Part shown: one piece after another, positions 42,511-50,511 of the stretch
Numbering within the stretch: the first letter of the stretch is position 1
How the letters are laid out: the number at the start of each line of letters is the position of its first letter
NCBI GenBank assembly: GCA_038203935.1
Contig: JBBRDM010000009.1
Coordinates: forward strand, 1-53,958
Reading direction: 5' to 3'
DNA from: JANXSG01 sp038203935
GTDB taxonomy: Bacteria > Armatimonadota > Chthonomonadetes > Chthonomonadales > Chthonomonadaceae
DNA: 53,958 bases
Program-made: the position numbers and the translations under genes
Notes under the pieces: generated by a model
Told to the model about the DNA's origin: nothing
The model's database searches: none
The model's input: only the letters and a program-made list of their open reading frames with translations

Positions 42511-43617
42511 TTGAGAGTTCCTTTTGCGGACTTGCGCACCCAGTATCATAAGCTGAAACAAGAGATCGACACCTCCATAGCGAATGTCATCGAAAGTGGA
42601 TGCTTTATAGATGGTGAGAACGTCCTGCGTTTGGAACACGAAATTTCCGAACTTTGCGGCTCAAAATATGGTATTGGGGTGGCGTCAGGAACGGATGCGC
42701 TGGTGCTCTCGCTGGCAGCATGCGGAATTAAAGCGGGTGATGAAGTTATCACGACTCCATTTACTTTTGGCGCGACCACAGAATCTATCGCCTTGCATAA
42801 TGCGAAAGCTGTTTTCGTGGATATCGATCTGTGTACTTACAATATCGATACCAATCTGCTCGAATCTGCCGTCACCTCCCGCACGAAAGCGCTCCTGCCT
42901 GTCGATCTATTTGGACAGATGGCGGACCGGGCTGCGCTCACCGAAACCGCTAAAAAGCATAATTTAAAACTCATCGTAGATTCGGCCCAGGCGATAGGCG
43001 CATCTCAAAATGGCGAGGCTCTTGCTGCCGCCGGTGATACCACCACGCTCTCATTCTATCCGACTAAAAACCTTGGAGCATTTGGCGATGCTGGGATGGT
43101 TCTTACAAATGATGAAGATCTGATCATGCAGCTGCGCAGTCTGCATGCCCATGGTACTGGCCGCCATGGTTCTTACGGCTATCACGAACACGTGGGATAT
43201 TGCAGCCGTCTGGATACTATCCAGTCTGTGGTGCTGCTGGCAAAGCTGCCATACCTGAGAGAGATGAACGATATACGGCGACGCAACGCCGACCACTATA
43301 ACTCACTCCTGGTTGGTTGTGATGTGAAGCTTCCACGCAGCATGAAAGGCAATTTTCATATCTACCACCAGTACACGCTGATGCACCCGAGAAGGGATGA
43401 TTTGCAGGTCTACCTTAAAGAACACGGGGTGGATACCAAGATTTTCTATCCGCTTCCCATGCACCTTCAGCCGGCATATGCATATCTGGGCTACCAGAAA
43501 GGGGATTTTCCCAATGCGGAGCAGGTCTCGCGTGAGGCGCTTTCTATTCCCATCTATCCAGAACTGACCGAAGAACAGATTGAGTATGTAGCCGGTTTAA
43601 TTCGGCAGTTTGCTTGA
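42511..43617 (+). CDS. DegT/DnrJ/EryC1/StrS family sugar aminotransferase
   Basis: These PLP enzymes transaminate nucleotide-linked keto sugars for surface polysaccharides or glycosylation. The 368-residue form starts at TTG 42511, five bases after GGGGAGG, giving MRVPFADLRTQYHKL, the typical family N-terminus; longer frames from 42445 or 42481 add an atypical extension. Landmarks are GVASGTDALVLSLAACGI, the VDLFGQMAD loop, VDSAQAIGA and SFYPTKNLGAFGDAGM with the Schiff-base Lys near residue 186. GYCSRLDTIQSVVLLAKL and the C-terminal YPLPMHLQPAYAYLGY fit sugar aminotransferases. A nucleotidyltransferase follows 63 bases downstream, suggesting a shared glycan pathway. The sugar substrate is unknown. 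Confidence 0.92.
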   Translation: MRVPFADLRTQYHKLKQEIDTSIANVIESGCFIDGENVLRLEHEISELCGSKYGIGVASGTDALVLSLAACGIKAGDEVITTPFTFGATTESIALHNAKAVFVDIDLCTYNIDTNLLESAVTSRTKALLPVDLFGQMADRAALTETAKKHNLKLIVDSAQAIGASQNGEALAAAGDTTTLSFYPTKNLGAFGDAGMVLTNDEDLIMQLRSLHAHGTGRHGSYGYHEHVGYCSRLDTIQSVVLLAKLPYLREMNDIRRRNADHYNSLLVGCDVKLPRSMKGNFHIYHQYTLMHPRRDDLQVYLKEHGVDTKIFYPLPMHLQPAYAYLGYQKGDFPNAEQVSREALSIPIYPELTEEQIEYVAGLIRQFA

Positions 43618-43680
43618 TATATTGAGTGAATCCGCCGATAATCACAGATATAATCCCAGGAACCAGGAGTAACTTACTGC

Positions 43681-44748
43681 ATGAAAGCCATGATATTGGC
43701 AGCCGGTGTCGGCTCGCGGCTTGACCCCCTCACTCGCAATGTACCGAAACCTATGGTGCCAATCATCAATCGCCCCGTGATGGAGTATTTGATTGAACTG
43801 TTGAAGAAGCATGGTTTTAATGAGATCATGGTTAATCTGTACTACCTCGGAGATCAAATACAGGACTATTTTGGTGATGGGTCAAAATGGGGAGTTAAGA
43901 TCTATTGGTCAGTGGAAGATCAGCTTTGGGGCGATGCTGGAAGCGTAAAGCGCTGTGAAGATTTTTTTAAGGATGAGACTTTTATCGTCATCGGTGGTGA
44001 TGACCTGACAGATATGGACCTGACGAAGCTGCTCAAAACCCACAAGGATAAAAAAGCGCTCTCCACAATTGCACTCTCCCTTGTAGACGATCCCAGTGAA
44101 TATGGGATCGTTCTTATGAATGAGGACAGCAGGATCACCCGTTTCCTCGAAAAACCTAAAGGGGAAGTGATCTTCTCGAATACCGCCAACACCGGTGTTT
44201 ATATTTTTGAGCCAGAGATATTTGAGCTGATCCCAAGAGGTGTTTTTTATCTATTTGGTAAGCAAGTATTCCCCTTGCTGTTGGAACAGCATCGCCCTCT
44301 ATACGGGCATCTCACCGCGGCGTATTGGAAAGATGTGGGTAATTTAAAAGTCTACCAGCAAACGCATATCGATGTAATGGCAGGCCTTGTCAATACAAAG
44401 CTCCCACTAAATGAAGTTCGTAAGTATGTTTGGATGGGTGAAAATGTGCAGATCGACCCGACTGCTGAAATCAGTTACCCGGTGGCGATTGGCAATAATG
44501 TACAGATTCTTGCAGGCGCAAAGGTGCTTGAGAATACCGTACTCGGTGATAACTGCGCCGTAGAAGAGGGCGCGACCGTAAAAGATAGTATTCTCTGGGA
44601 GGGGGCAGTGGCCATGCGCCAGACTCATCTAGAGCGCTGTGTAGTCGGTAAGGGGTGCAAAGTTAAAACGAATGCGGCAATTTTTGATGGAATTATAGTG
44701 GATCCGCAGCGGCCCGAAAATCCCAATGGAAATGGAAATGGCAAATAG
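43681..44748 (+). CDS. Sugar-1-phosphate nucleotidyltransferase (mannose-1-phosphate guanylyltransferase-like)
   Basis: The 355-residue enzyme activates a sugar phosphate with NTP. The N-terminal Rossmann-like domain has MILAAGVGSRLDPLTRNVPKPMVPI with the pyrophosphorylase signature and the conserved Lys, then FIVIGGDDLTDMDL and FLEKPKGEVIFSNTANTGVYIFEPEI. The C-terminal quarter (from about residue 248) is a left-handed beta-helix of hexapeptide repeats (IGNNVQILAGAKVLENTVLGDNCAVEEGATVKDSIL). This is close to GDP-mannose pyrophosphorylases that lack the phosphomannomutase domain, but glucose-1-phosphate enzymes cannot be excluded. It probably works with the DegT enzyme upstream. An intrinsic terminator follows at 44789. 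Confidence 0.9.
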   Translation: MKAMILAAGVGSRLDPLTRNVPKPMVPIINRPVMEYLIELLKKHGFNEIMVNLYYLGDQIQDYFGDGSKWGVKIYWSVEDQLWGDAGSVKRCEDFFKDETFIVIGGDDLTDMDLTKLLKTHKDKKALSTIALSLVDDPSEYGIVLMNEDSRITRFLEKPKGEVIFSNTANTGVYIFEPEIFELIPRGVFYLFGKQVFPLLLEQHRPLYGHLTAAYWKDVGNLKVYQQTHIDVMAGLVNTKLPLNEVRKYVWMGENVQIDPTAEISYPVAIGNNVQILAGAKVLENTVLGDNCAVEEGATVKDSILWEGAVAMRQTHLERCVVGKGCKVKTNAAIFDGIIVDPQRPENPNGNGNGK

Positions 44749-44788
44749 CCACAGACGATTTTCGATTTACCAATGAGATAGCATATAC

Positions 44789-44829
44789 AGCCCATGGAGG
44801 AAGCGAGCAGCGACCGAAATGGGCTTTTT
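44789..44829 (+). terminator. Intrinsic terminator after the nucleotidyltransferase
   Basis: AGCCCAT and ATGGGCT flank a 23-base loop and are followed by TTTTT. Confidence 0.8.
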
Positions 44830-44947
44830 AACTTTAAATTGGTACTTTATGCCGGAGAACATTACAAATTTTTTGAAACGCACCTCCTTGAGCGATTGTA
44901 GTATAAGGTGACAGTAATCAAGTTCACTTTTAAGGAGAATTCAGGCG

Positions 44948-45514
44948 ATGAAAAGACGTTTCCTATTACTATCACTGGCGATGGCACTAACTGCCGGGCT
45001 GTTTGGCTGCGGTTCGGATGATTCTGCACAGATCAATTCAGTGTCCCGTGATTTTCTGACTGCGATTGAAAAACACGATAATATTCTTCTTCGATCTACT
45101 CTGACTTCGGCTGCCCGCAGCCAGACTATGCCTATCGATCTCAACAACTCTCAAGCATCTTCTTCCGAACCAACTACTACAGAATTGGCAGCTCCAAATA
45201 TCCAGAATAATCTTGCCGAAATTGGTTTTACTACCACGATTCATGGGCGCAGCGTCGATAGTAATGCGCTGCGGCTTCGAAAAGAAAAAGACGGCTGGCG
45301 GGTATACGCGATGGTTATAAACGCCGACCAAAATGCCTCCAGGATGGTGCTGGATTTCGAGCATCCTGAGAATTTTACAGCCTCGATAATGACTCAATCC
45401 GGTAAGGCAATCGGCGCCGCCATGAAAGGCGTTGCGGAGGGACTCGGTGGAATGGTGAAGGCAGCGGGAGATAGTTTTAACATTCCGTCTAAAGCTGCTC
45501 CTCCAGCTAAGTAG
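44948..45514 (+). CDS. Putative lipoprotein of unknown function
   Basis: The 188-residue protein has a lipoprotein leader with lipobox LFGC (Cys21) followed by GSDDS, so it is probably anchored in the outer or inner membrane facing the periplasm. Residues about 28-125 resemble an NTF2/DUF4878-like domain: INSVSRDFLTAIEKHDNILLRSTLTSAAR, then IGFTTTIHGRSVDSNALRLRKEKDGWRVYAM. A Ser/Thr/Glu-rich stretch lies in the middle. The C-terminus has Gly-rich amphipathic turns (AIGAAMKGVAEGLGGMVKAAG). TAAGGAG lies about 10 bases before the ATG. No neighbour suggests a role. Confidence 0.7.
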   Translation: MKRRFLLLSLAMALTAGLFGCGSDDSAQINSVSRDFLTAIEKHDNILLRSTLTSAARSQTMPIDLNNSQASSSEPTTTELAAPNIQNNLAEIGFTTTIHGRSVDSNALRLRKEKDGWRVYAMVINADQNASRMVLDFEHPENFTASIMTQSGKAIGAAMKGVAEGLGGMVKAAGDSFNIPSKAAPPAK

Positions 45515-45817
45515 TCGGATGATAGATATATTGGAACTGGATTTGTTGAAATTAAGCAGGTACTTTGCTTTTAATCCCAGATTAAAATAGGAAATTCATT
45601 CCCGTGGCCTTCTTCTGTTTTGTAGAATCTAAGTTATGGTGGTATGCATGCTGGCTGAACGTTGTTTATGCCTAAATATTCTATTACCTAAAACCCGACA
45701 ATGAAGTTGACGATAGTAAATATTGATGATATAATCCAGAGACTAAAAGCGATTTCCAACAAGTTTTAAATAAAATCGTTCAGTCACCGATTAAGTAAAT
45801 GAAGGTCCAAGTTTTAA
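45515..45817. other. AT-rich intergenic region
   Basis: Apart from the promoter at 45707-45735, nothing recognisable is present. Composition is distinctly AT-rich up to the DUF3467 gene. Confidence 0.6.
45707..45735 (+). promoter_or_regulatory. Sigma-70 promoter of the DUF3467-toxin operon
   Basis: TTGACG (45707-45712) and TATAAT (45730-45735) are exactly 17 bases apart. It lies about 83 bases before the DUF3467 start. Confidence 0.88.
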
Positions 45818-46147
45818 ATGAGTGATGAAAACAATGCACCACTAAAATTTGTAAAGCATGTAGGTCTGATTTCTTCGCAGGATGAATCAACATTTTACAC
45901 GAATGTCGCTTCATTAGCTATTTCAGCTGAAGAAGTTGTGATTCGGTTCGGATTAACAGATCCGAATAATCCCGAAGCTCCGAATTCATTAGCACGAGTG
46001 TATATGACCCCGGCGCATGCGAAGAGACTTTCTAATGCGCTGATTATTACAATAAATCAATACGAATCTAATTTTGGGATAATCGAGGCAAACCCCGATA
46101 ACCTGTTGACGCCAGAGGCACGAAATAAGATAGAGGTTGAAGCATGA
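45818..46147 (+). CDS. DUF3467 family protein
   Basis: The 109-residue protein has the DUF3467 pattern: STFYTNVASLAISAEEVVIRFGLTDPN, then ARVYMTPAHAKRLSNALIITINQYESNFG. Members are small proteins of unknown function that are typically solitary. Here the stop overlaps the next start by ATGA (46144-46147), coupling it to a small unknown protein and a RelE-like toxin. It is the first gene after a strong promoter. It might be part of an antitoxin function or simply share the transcript. Confidence 0.82.
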   Translation: MSDENNAPLKFVKHVGLISSQDESTFYTNVASLAISAEEVVIRFGLTDPNNPEAPNSLARVYMTPAHAKRLSNALIITINQYESNFGIIEANPDNLLTPEARNKIEVEA

Positions 46148-46401
46148 ACATGAATGCACCTGTTGTGAATAAACTTCAAGAGACGCATATTCAAATAGAC
46201 TCCGAACTACTAGTTAATACGATACCTTTAAAATATGTACTCATTACAAATACGCAAGTAGTCAAATATAGAAGTGAGAATGATATACGGTGGGACGAAA
46301 CTCTCTCATATATCACACTTGAAGAATTATCTGCATTAGATCGATTCTTCGATGAAGAGAATGATGGCGAAATTTTCCCTCTCGATTTTAGCACCAGGTG
46401 A
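46144..46401 (+). CDS. Small unknown protein, candidate antitoxin of the RelE-like gene
   Basis: This 85-residue acidic protein has no motif I recognise. It starts four bases inside the preceding gene and ends in GTGA that overlaps the toxin start. The composition (HIQIDSELLVNTIPLKYVLITNTQ, then LEELSALDRFFDEENDGEIFPLDF) fits a small antitoxin or an adapter. No ribbon-helix-helix or helix-turn-helix is evident. The position immediately before a RelE-family toxin with translational coupling is the main argument for an antitoxin role. Confidence 0.5.
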   Translation: MNMNAPVVNKLQETHIQIDSELLVNTIPLKYVLITNTQVVKYRSENDIRWDETLSYITLEELSALDRFFDEENDGEIFPLDFSTR

Positions 46402-46664
46402 AACACTGCACTATTGCGAAATTTTGGAAATATTATGATGCTCTCCCGCAGGAGTTGCAAAAAGCTGCTAAAAAGCAATTTGAACTATTGAAAAATAACC
46501 CAAATCATCCTAGCCTTGAATGTAAGGATATAGGTCATTTTAAAAGTGCCCGTATTAATGATGGATATAGAGCGCTTGGTAAGATTGATGGTGATTCTAT
46601 CATCTGGTTCTGTATAGTCCCTCATGACGAGTATATGAGAATACTTGGTCGCGCAAAGAATTAA
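46398..46664 (+). CDS. RelE/HigB-like toxin
   Basis: The 88-residue protein fits the RelE/ParE superfamily: helical start FWKYYDALPQELQKAAKKQFELLKNNPNHPSLECKDIG, then strands FKSARINDGYRALGKIDGDSIIWFCIVPHDEYMRIL. Such toxins usually cut mRNA in the ribosome A site. The conserved basic residues KSAR and YRAL are present, while the C-terminal His/Tyr pair reads HDEYMRIL. The start is GTG 46398 overlapping the previous stop by four bases. A clean terminator at 46689 ends the unit. Confidence 0.8.
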   Translation: MKHCTIAKFWKYYDALPQELQKAAKKQFELLKNNPNHPSLECKDIGHFKSARINDGYRALGKIDGDSIIWFCIVPHDEYMRILGRAKN

Positions 46665-46688
46665 AGTTATAAAGAGCTAAGAGCATCA

Positions 46689-46717
46689 AGCCATAGGTGA
46701 AAACCTGTGGCTTTTAT
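46689..46717 (+). terminator. Intrinsic terminator of the DUF3467-toxin operon
   Basis: AGCCATAGGT pairs with ACCTGTGGCT (one G-U pair) around gaaa, followed by TTTTA. Confidence 0.85.
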
Positions 46718-46939
46718 TACATAGTAAATATGATACATTGTCAATATTAATCGAATGTACTCATCAAGCTATCAGTTCCGAGAGGCGATGTGCAATCGCC
46801 ATCACCCGATGCAATTGCTATATCCACCTGAGATTCCTGGGAACGCGACATTTTGCATATCGTGCACGCCCGCTGCTATCAATTTTATCCGTAATAGATC
46901 TATTAAATTACTTTAAAAAGCACAGAGTGAGGATGGTTA

Positions 46940-48496
46940 ATGAGAACAGCCTGGGATACACAGATCCCGATTCGTGGACACGTCCTCTATAACTGGCCTG
47001 AAGGGGCCTGTGAAGAAGAGCTGCGCCTCGGAGATGGAGAGCAGATTGGGGACGAGGTATTCGATGTAGCGATACTTGGGGCCGGAGTCGTTGGGACGGC
47101 GATTGCTTACCTGTTGTCGCAGTACAAGCTGCGGGTCGTCCTGATAGACAAGCGGCATGCCGTCGGCGAAGGAACCAGCAAAGGCAACAGCGCTATTATT
47201 CATACCGGCTTTGATGCGGTTCCCGGTTCCCTCGAGTCTGATCTCTTAAATCGCGCGTCGCGCCAATGGCCGGAGTATGCACTCAAACTTCAGGTGCCTT
47301 TAGACTGCACTTCTGCCATCTTAGTGGCGCTCGATGAAGAACAGGAGGCGCTGCTCCCCAAGCTTCTCAAGAAAGCGCACGAGAACGGCGTCGAGGACGT
47401 TACCATGCTCTCCGCATCTCAAGTACGGGAGATGGAACCAAATATTAGCTCCAGCGTACGCGGCGGACTTCACGTGGAGCGGGAGAGCATCGTCGACCCA
47501 TTTGCCCCCTTCATTGCCTGTGCAGAGATTGCGGTCGTCAATGGCACCACGCTTTTGCTGGGATTCGAGGTCGGGAAGATCGAGGCAGAGGGCGAAACCA
47601 AAATCATCTCAAGCAGTGATGGACACCGGATCAGGAGTCGCTGGCTCATCAATGCTGCCGGTCTCGGGAGTATGAAGATCGCTCAGACCCATGGCGGCAA
47701 GGCATTCGACCTCAATCCCCGTCGCGGTCAGTTCTTTGTTTTTGATAAATTGTCCCGACGCCTTGTGGGCCGCATAGTGCTTCCCGTACCAACCCCCCAG
47801 ACTAAGGGCATACTGGTCTGCCCTACGATTTTTGGTAACCTGCTGGTCGGTCCGACCGCGGAGGACCTCGCCCCCGATGCTATTGAATCCACGGATACCA
47901 CTCCGGACGGCCTCAAACTCGTCTATGAGGGAATGCTGCGCCTGTGCCCTGCCCTGAAGGACGAACCCGTCACCACTACCTACGCGGGTCTGCGCTGCAA
48001 CTGTGCGCAGGGCAGCTACCAGTTGACTTGCAACGATGGCATGCCGGGTGTTCTCACTATAACAGGAGTTCGTTCGACTGGATTGACTGCATCGCCCACC
48101 CTCGCAGAACTCGCGATTGAGCGGATGCACAAGGAGTGCGGACTGCCTCTGGAGCGCGACCTGAATGCCATTGATTCGAGGCCGGTGTCGGCGCACCCCG
48201 GATGGCATTCTCCGCGTCCTCAGGAAGATGAAAAGGCGATGCGTGCGTTTCCGGACTATGCGAGGATGATCTGCCACTGTGAACTCATCTCGCGCCAGGA
48301 GATTCTTAACGCGATCAGCTCCCCGCTCCAGCCGCGCACTATGGATGCTCTGAGGCGGCAGACCCGGAGCGCGACTGGCCGCTGCCAGGGATTCAACTGC
48401 TGGGGACAGATAGCCGCGCTGCTCAGCGAACGCACCGCTATCCCTCTAAATCGCATCACGAAGAAAGGTCCGGGAAGCGAGGTGTTCATACCATGA
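46940..48496 (+). CDS. FAD-dependent oxidoreductase (GlpA-like) with C-terminal BFD-type [2Fe-2S] domain
   Basis: The 518-residue flavoprotein has the FAD-binding dinucleotide fold DVAILGAGVVGTAIAYLL (about residues 42-59) after an unusual 40-residue N-terminal extension. GNSAIIHTGFDA follows, and a GlpA/DAO-type substrate domain. The last 80 residues have CxC and Cx4C pairs (MICHCELISRQEI, then GRCQGFNCWGQIA), as in BFD-like [2Fe-2S] domains of GlpA-type and NAD(P)/FAD oxidoreductases. The next gene overlaps by ATGA, and the two mimic the GlpA/GlpB-like pair often found with a DUF1667 protein, which is missing here. Base composition is GC-richer than its neighbours, suggesting acquisition. 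The substrate could be glycerol 3-phosphate or another 2-hydroxy acid. Confidence 0.85.
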   Translation: MRTAWDTQIPIRGHVLYNWPEGACEEELRLGDGEQIGDEVFDVAILGAGVVGTAIAYLLSQYKLRVVLIDKRHAVGEGTSKGNSAIIHTGFDAVPGSLESDLLNRASRQWPEYALKLQVPLDCTSAILVALDEEQEALLPKLLKKAHENGVEDVTMLSASQVREMEPNISSSVRGGLHVERESIVDPFAPFIACAEIAVVNGTTLLLGFEVGKIEAEGETKIISSSDGHRIRSRWLINAAGLGSMKIAQTHGGKAFDLNPRRGQFFVFDKLSRRLVGRIVLPVPTPQTKGILVCPTIFGNLLVGPTAEDLAPDAIESTDTTPDGLKLVYEGMLRLCPALKDEPVTTTYAGLRCNCAQGSYQLTCNDGMPGVLTITGVRSTGLTASPTLAELAIERMHKECGLPLERDLNAIDSRPVSAHPGWHSPRPQEDEKAMRAFPDYARMICHCELISRQEILNAISSPLQPRTMDALRRQTRSATGRCQGFNCWGQIAALLSERTAIPLNRITKKGPGSEVFIP

Positions 48497-49473
48497 ACTC
48501 CACTCAGGTGATCAAGGCAGATGCTGTCATAATCGGGGCAGGCCCGTCCGGGGTTGCTGCGGCAGTTGGGTTAAAGCGGAAAGGTATCTCTGATGTGCTC
48601 GTACTAGACCGCACCTCTTGTATAGGCGGTGTGCCTGCCCGCTATAAAGAGGACGGTATGGCGACCTTCCTGCAGCTCCCTTTTCCCCGGCTGGTCAGCG
48701 GCGCTGCATACGCTCGGAAGCTGGAAGCAGATCTGAAGCATTGCGGCGCCGAGACGCATTTGGAGAGCACTGTCTTGTCTGTGGATCTCACAGCGCATAT
48801 GCTGCGTGTGTTATCGCCGGAACGAGGTCTGTATGAAGTCCAGGCACGCTCGATTCTGTTTGCGTGCGGCGCACGGGAGAAAACTGTCGTGGAACAAGGC
48901 TGGATTTTCGGCAGGCGTCCCGCACGAGTTTATAACAGTCTGCAGCTGCTCGACTTGATGCGGCATGGGCTGAAACCATTATCTGCCAGGTTCGTTCTGC
49001 TCGGATCACAGCCCGCCGCCTATGCCATGGGGGCTAAATTGTCGAGGAGCCGAAAATCTGGCGAGGAGTGTGCCATGCTGGATCATTCCCCGCGGAACCT
49101 GACTTTCTTTCTCGGCCGGCTCTACTTCGCTCGCTGGGCACGGCTGCGCCGCCAGGTAATCCCCGGCTCGATTGAGATCAAAGGAGATTGTGCTGTCGAG
49201 GCAGTTGCTGAATCGTCCGGTTCTAATCCGCCGGTTGCAGCGGACTATGTGCTGCTCGCCGGTGACCTCGTGCCCAATAGCGAACTGCTTGCAGCGGCAG
49301 GTGTACGAATTCAACATCCTGACTGGCGGTTAGCAGAGTCTGAGATAGAAAGACTGGCTGGCGAGGGTATTTTTCTGTGCGGGAATATCCGTGGGGGAGA
49401 ACATGGCGCGCACCATGCGAGCGCAAATGGAGCTTCTATGGCGAAAGCGGTTGCGCGATATTTAAGAAGCTGA
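48493..49473 (+). CDS. FAD/NAD(P)-dependent oxidoreductase paired with the GlpA-like protein
   Basis: This 326-residue flavoprotein has ADAVIIGAGPSGVAAAVGLKRKGI for the FAD Rossmann fold and LFACGAREKTVVEQG as the second motif. FLCGNIRGGEHGAHHASANGASMAKAV is the C-terminal FAD-contact segment of the pyridine-nucleotide disulfide reductase superfamily. The NAD-binding half is reduced and the usual GxGxxG there reads LGSQPAAYAMGAKL, so it may bind NAD weakly or not at all. No CxxC redox pair exists. The four-base overlap with the GlpA-like gene suggests a heteromer that passes electrons from substrate FAD through the [2Fe-2S] to this subunit. The GC-rich composition continues from the partner. 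Confidence 0.82.
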   Translation: MNSTQVIKADAVIIGAGPSGVAAAVGLKRKGISDVLVLDRTSCIGGVPARYKEDGMATFLQLPFPRLVSGAAYARKLEADLKHCGAETHLESTVLSVDLTAHMLRVLSPERGLYEVQARSILFACGAREKTVVEQGWIFGRRPARVYNSLQLLDLMRHGLKPLSARFVLLGSQPAAYAMGAKLSRSRKSGEECAMLDHSPRNLTFFLGRLYFARWARLRRQVIPGSIEIKGDCAVEAVAESSGSNPPVAADYVLLAGDLVPNSELLAAAGVRIQHPDWRLAESEIERLAGEGIFLCGNIRGGEHGAHHASANGASMAKAVARYLRS

Positions 49474-49802
49474 ACACTCGAGCTGTCCATCGTTGCCAGA
49501 ACCTGAAGTCCCGCTCTCGCATTCTGATGTTCATTTAATTACCCCAGACTGAAGCCCGAGCCTGAATTTGCGAAGCCCATCTCCAGTCGCAAGCTCCCTG
49601 CATGGGCTGAATTTTAAACAAGAGTTCCCCCTTCTCCTGTTTTTGGGAGAAGGGGACAGGGGATGAGGGCATGATTCATCGGATTCTGTTCCTCGGAACG
49701 GGCATTCCGTCTGAAAGACGACTGCTTTTTCCAGACGGGGGTTTTCAACCTCCGGGAAGAATCTTCTCAAAGAAATAAATTTATCGATGGAGAAAAACAG
49801 TC
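49474..49802. repeat. Intergenic region with GC-rich palindromic repeat elements
   Basis: CCCCTTCTCC (49628-49637) pairs with GGAGAAGGGG (49646-49655), and the flank GGACAGGGGATGAGGGC is typical of widespread short intergenic elements. A second inverted pair, CCGTCTG/CAGACGG, lies at about 49709-49738. These are probably MITE or REP-like units; no gene is present. Confidence 0.6.
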
Positions 49803-50165
49803 ATGATAAAACTGATCTCTGGCCCAACTATAATTGAAGCGGCGGGGAATAAACCGAAGAAGATCGAAGAGTTTGTGGGACGAGTTAATTCAGCTGCTTA
49901 CGATCTCAGCATAGCGAGAATGACCAGCCCTTCCGGATGGGTAGAACCTGGCCAGACCCCCGAATTTGATGAGTACACCTTAGTTCTCAAAGGTGTGTTG
50001 AGAGTCACTTCAAAATCAGGAAATGTTGATGTCGCAGCGGGACAGGCTGTCGTAGTTACGGCAGGCGAGTGGGTTCAGTGCAGCACTCCCGGCGATGACG
50101 GTGCAGAATACATAGCCGTATGCCTTCCAGCGTTTGCTCCATCGCTGGTTCATCGTGATGAATAG
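49803..50165 (+). CDS. Cupin domain protein
   Basis: The 120-residue single-domain cupin follows the two-motif beta-barrel pattern: GWVEPGQTPEFDEYTLVLKGVLRVTSKSG, then VDVAAGQAVVVTAGEWVQCSTPGDDGAEYIAVCLPAF. The usual metal-binding HxH in motif 1 is replaced by residues such as Glu and Asp, so it may not bind a metal in the standard way. GATGGAG precedes the ATG by about ten bases. It is followed by the DUF433 pair with its own promoter, so it is probably monocistronic. The ligand is unknown. Confidence 0.82.
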   Translation: MIKLISGPTIIEAAGNKPKKIEEFVGRVNSAAYDLSIARMTSPSGWVEPGQTPEFDEYTLVLKGVLRVTSKSGNVDVAAGQAVVVTAGEWVQCSTPGDDGAEYIAVCLPAFAPSLVHRDE

Positions 50166-50214
50166 AAAACTTATTCCATATTTCCAAATTAGATTTAAGT
50201 GATACTCATACTAT

Positions 50215-50243
50215 TTGACATCGTATTTAAGTTAGGATATAAT
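50215..50243 (+). promoter_or_regulatory. Consensus sigma-70 promoter of the DUF433/DUF5615 operon
   Basis: TTGACA (50215-50220) and TATAAT (50238-50243) are perfect with a 17-base spacer. Confidence 0.93.
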
Positions 50244-50244
50244 T

Positions 50245-50256
50245 TGTACAAGTACA
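50245..50256. promoter_or_regulatory. Palindrome at the DUF433/DUF5615 transcription start, candidate operator
   Basis: TGTAC and GTACA flank AA, beginning one base after the -10 box. This position would block initiation when bound, as toxin-antitoxin autoregulation needs. Confidence 0.5.
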
Positions 50257-50289
50257 TAAGCTGCTGAAAATTGAGTGAGAACATTTAAT

Positions 50290-50511
50290 ATGGAACGAAT
50301 TACAATAAACCCGGAAATTTGTCATGGAAAACCTACGATTCGCGATTTGCGATATCCGGTTGAAACAATTCTTGAGCTGCTGAGTTCAGGTATGACATCC
50401 CAGGATATTCTAGCCGATTATGAAGATTTGGAACAAGAGGATATTCTGGCCGTACTTGCATACGCTGCGCGATTAAGCCGCATAAAGAGTATAGAAACTC
50501 TCGCAGCATGA
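50290..50511 (+). CDS. DUF433 family antitoxin-like protein
   Basis: The 73-residue protein matches DUF433: ITINPEICHGKPTIRDLRYPVETILELLSSGMTSQDILADYEDLEQEDILAVLAYAARLS, with the conserved GKPTI-RYPV and helix-turn-helix-like end. DUF433 proteins are linked to PIN-like DUF5615 partners and act as antitoxins or DNA-binding regulators. I choose ATG 50290 (MERITINPE) because the family starts there; an upstream ATG at 50275 adds five residues. The stop overlaps the next start by four bases. It is driven by the strong promoter just upstream. Confidence 0.9.
   Translation: MERITINPEICHGKPTIRDLRYPVETILELLSSGMTSQDILADYEDLEQEDILAVLAYAARLSRIKSIETLAA

Noticed and set aside
47609..48277. 222-codon minus-strand frame
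   Set aside because: It is a shadow of the GC-rich GlpA-like gene and shows no motif or ribosome site.
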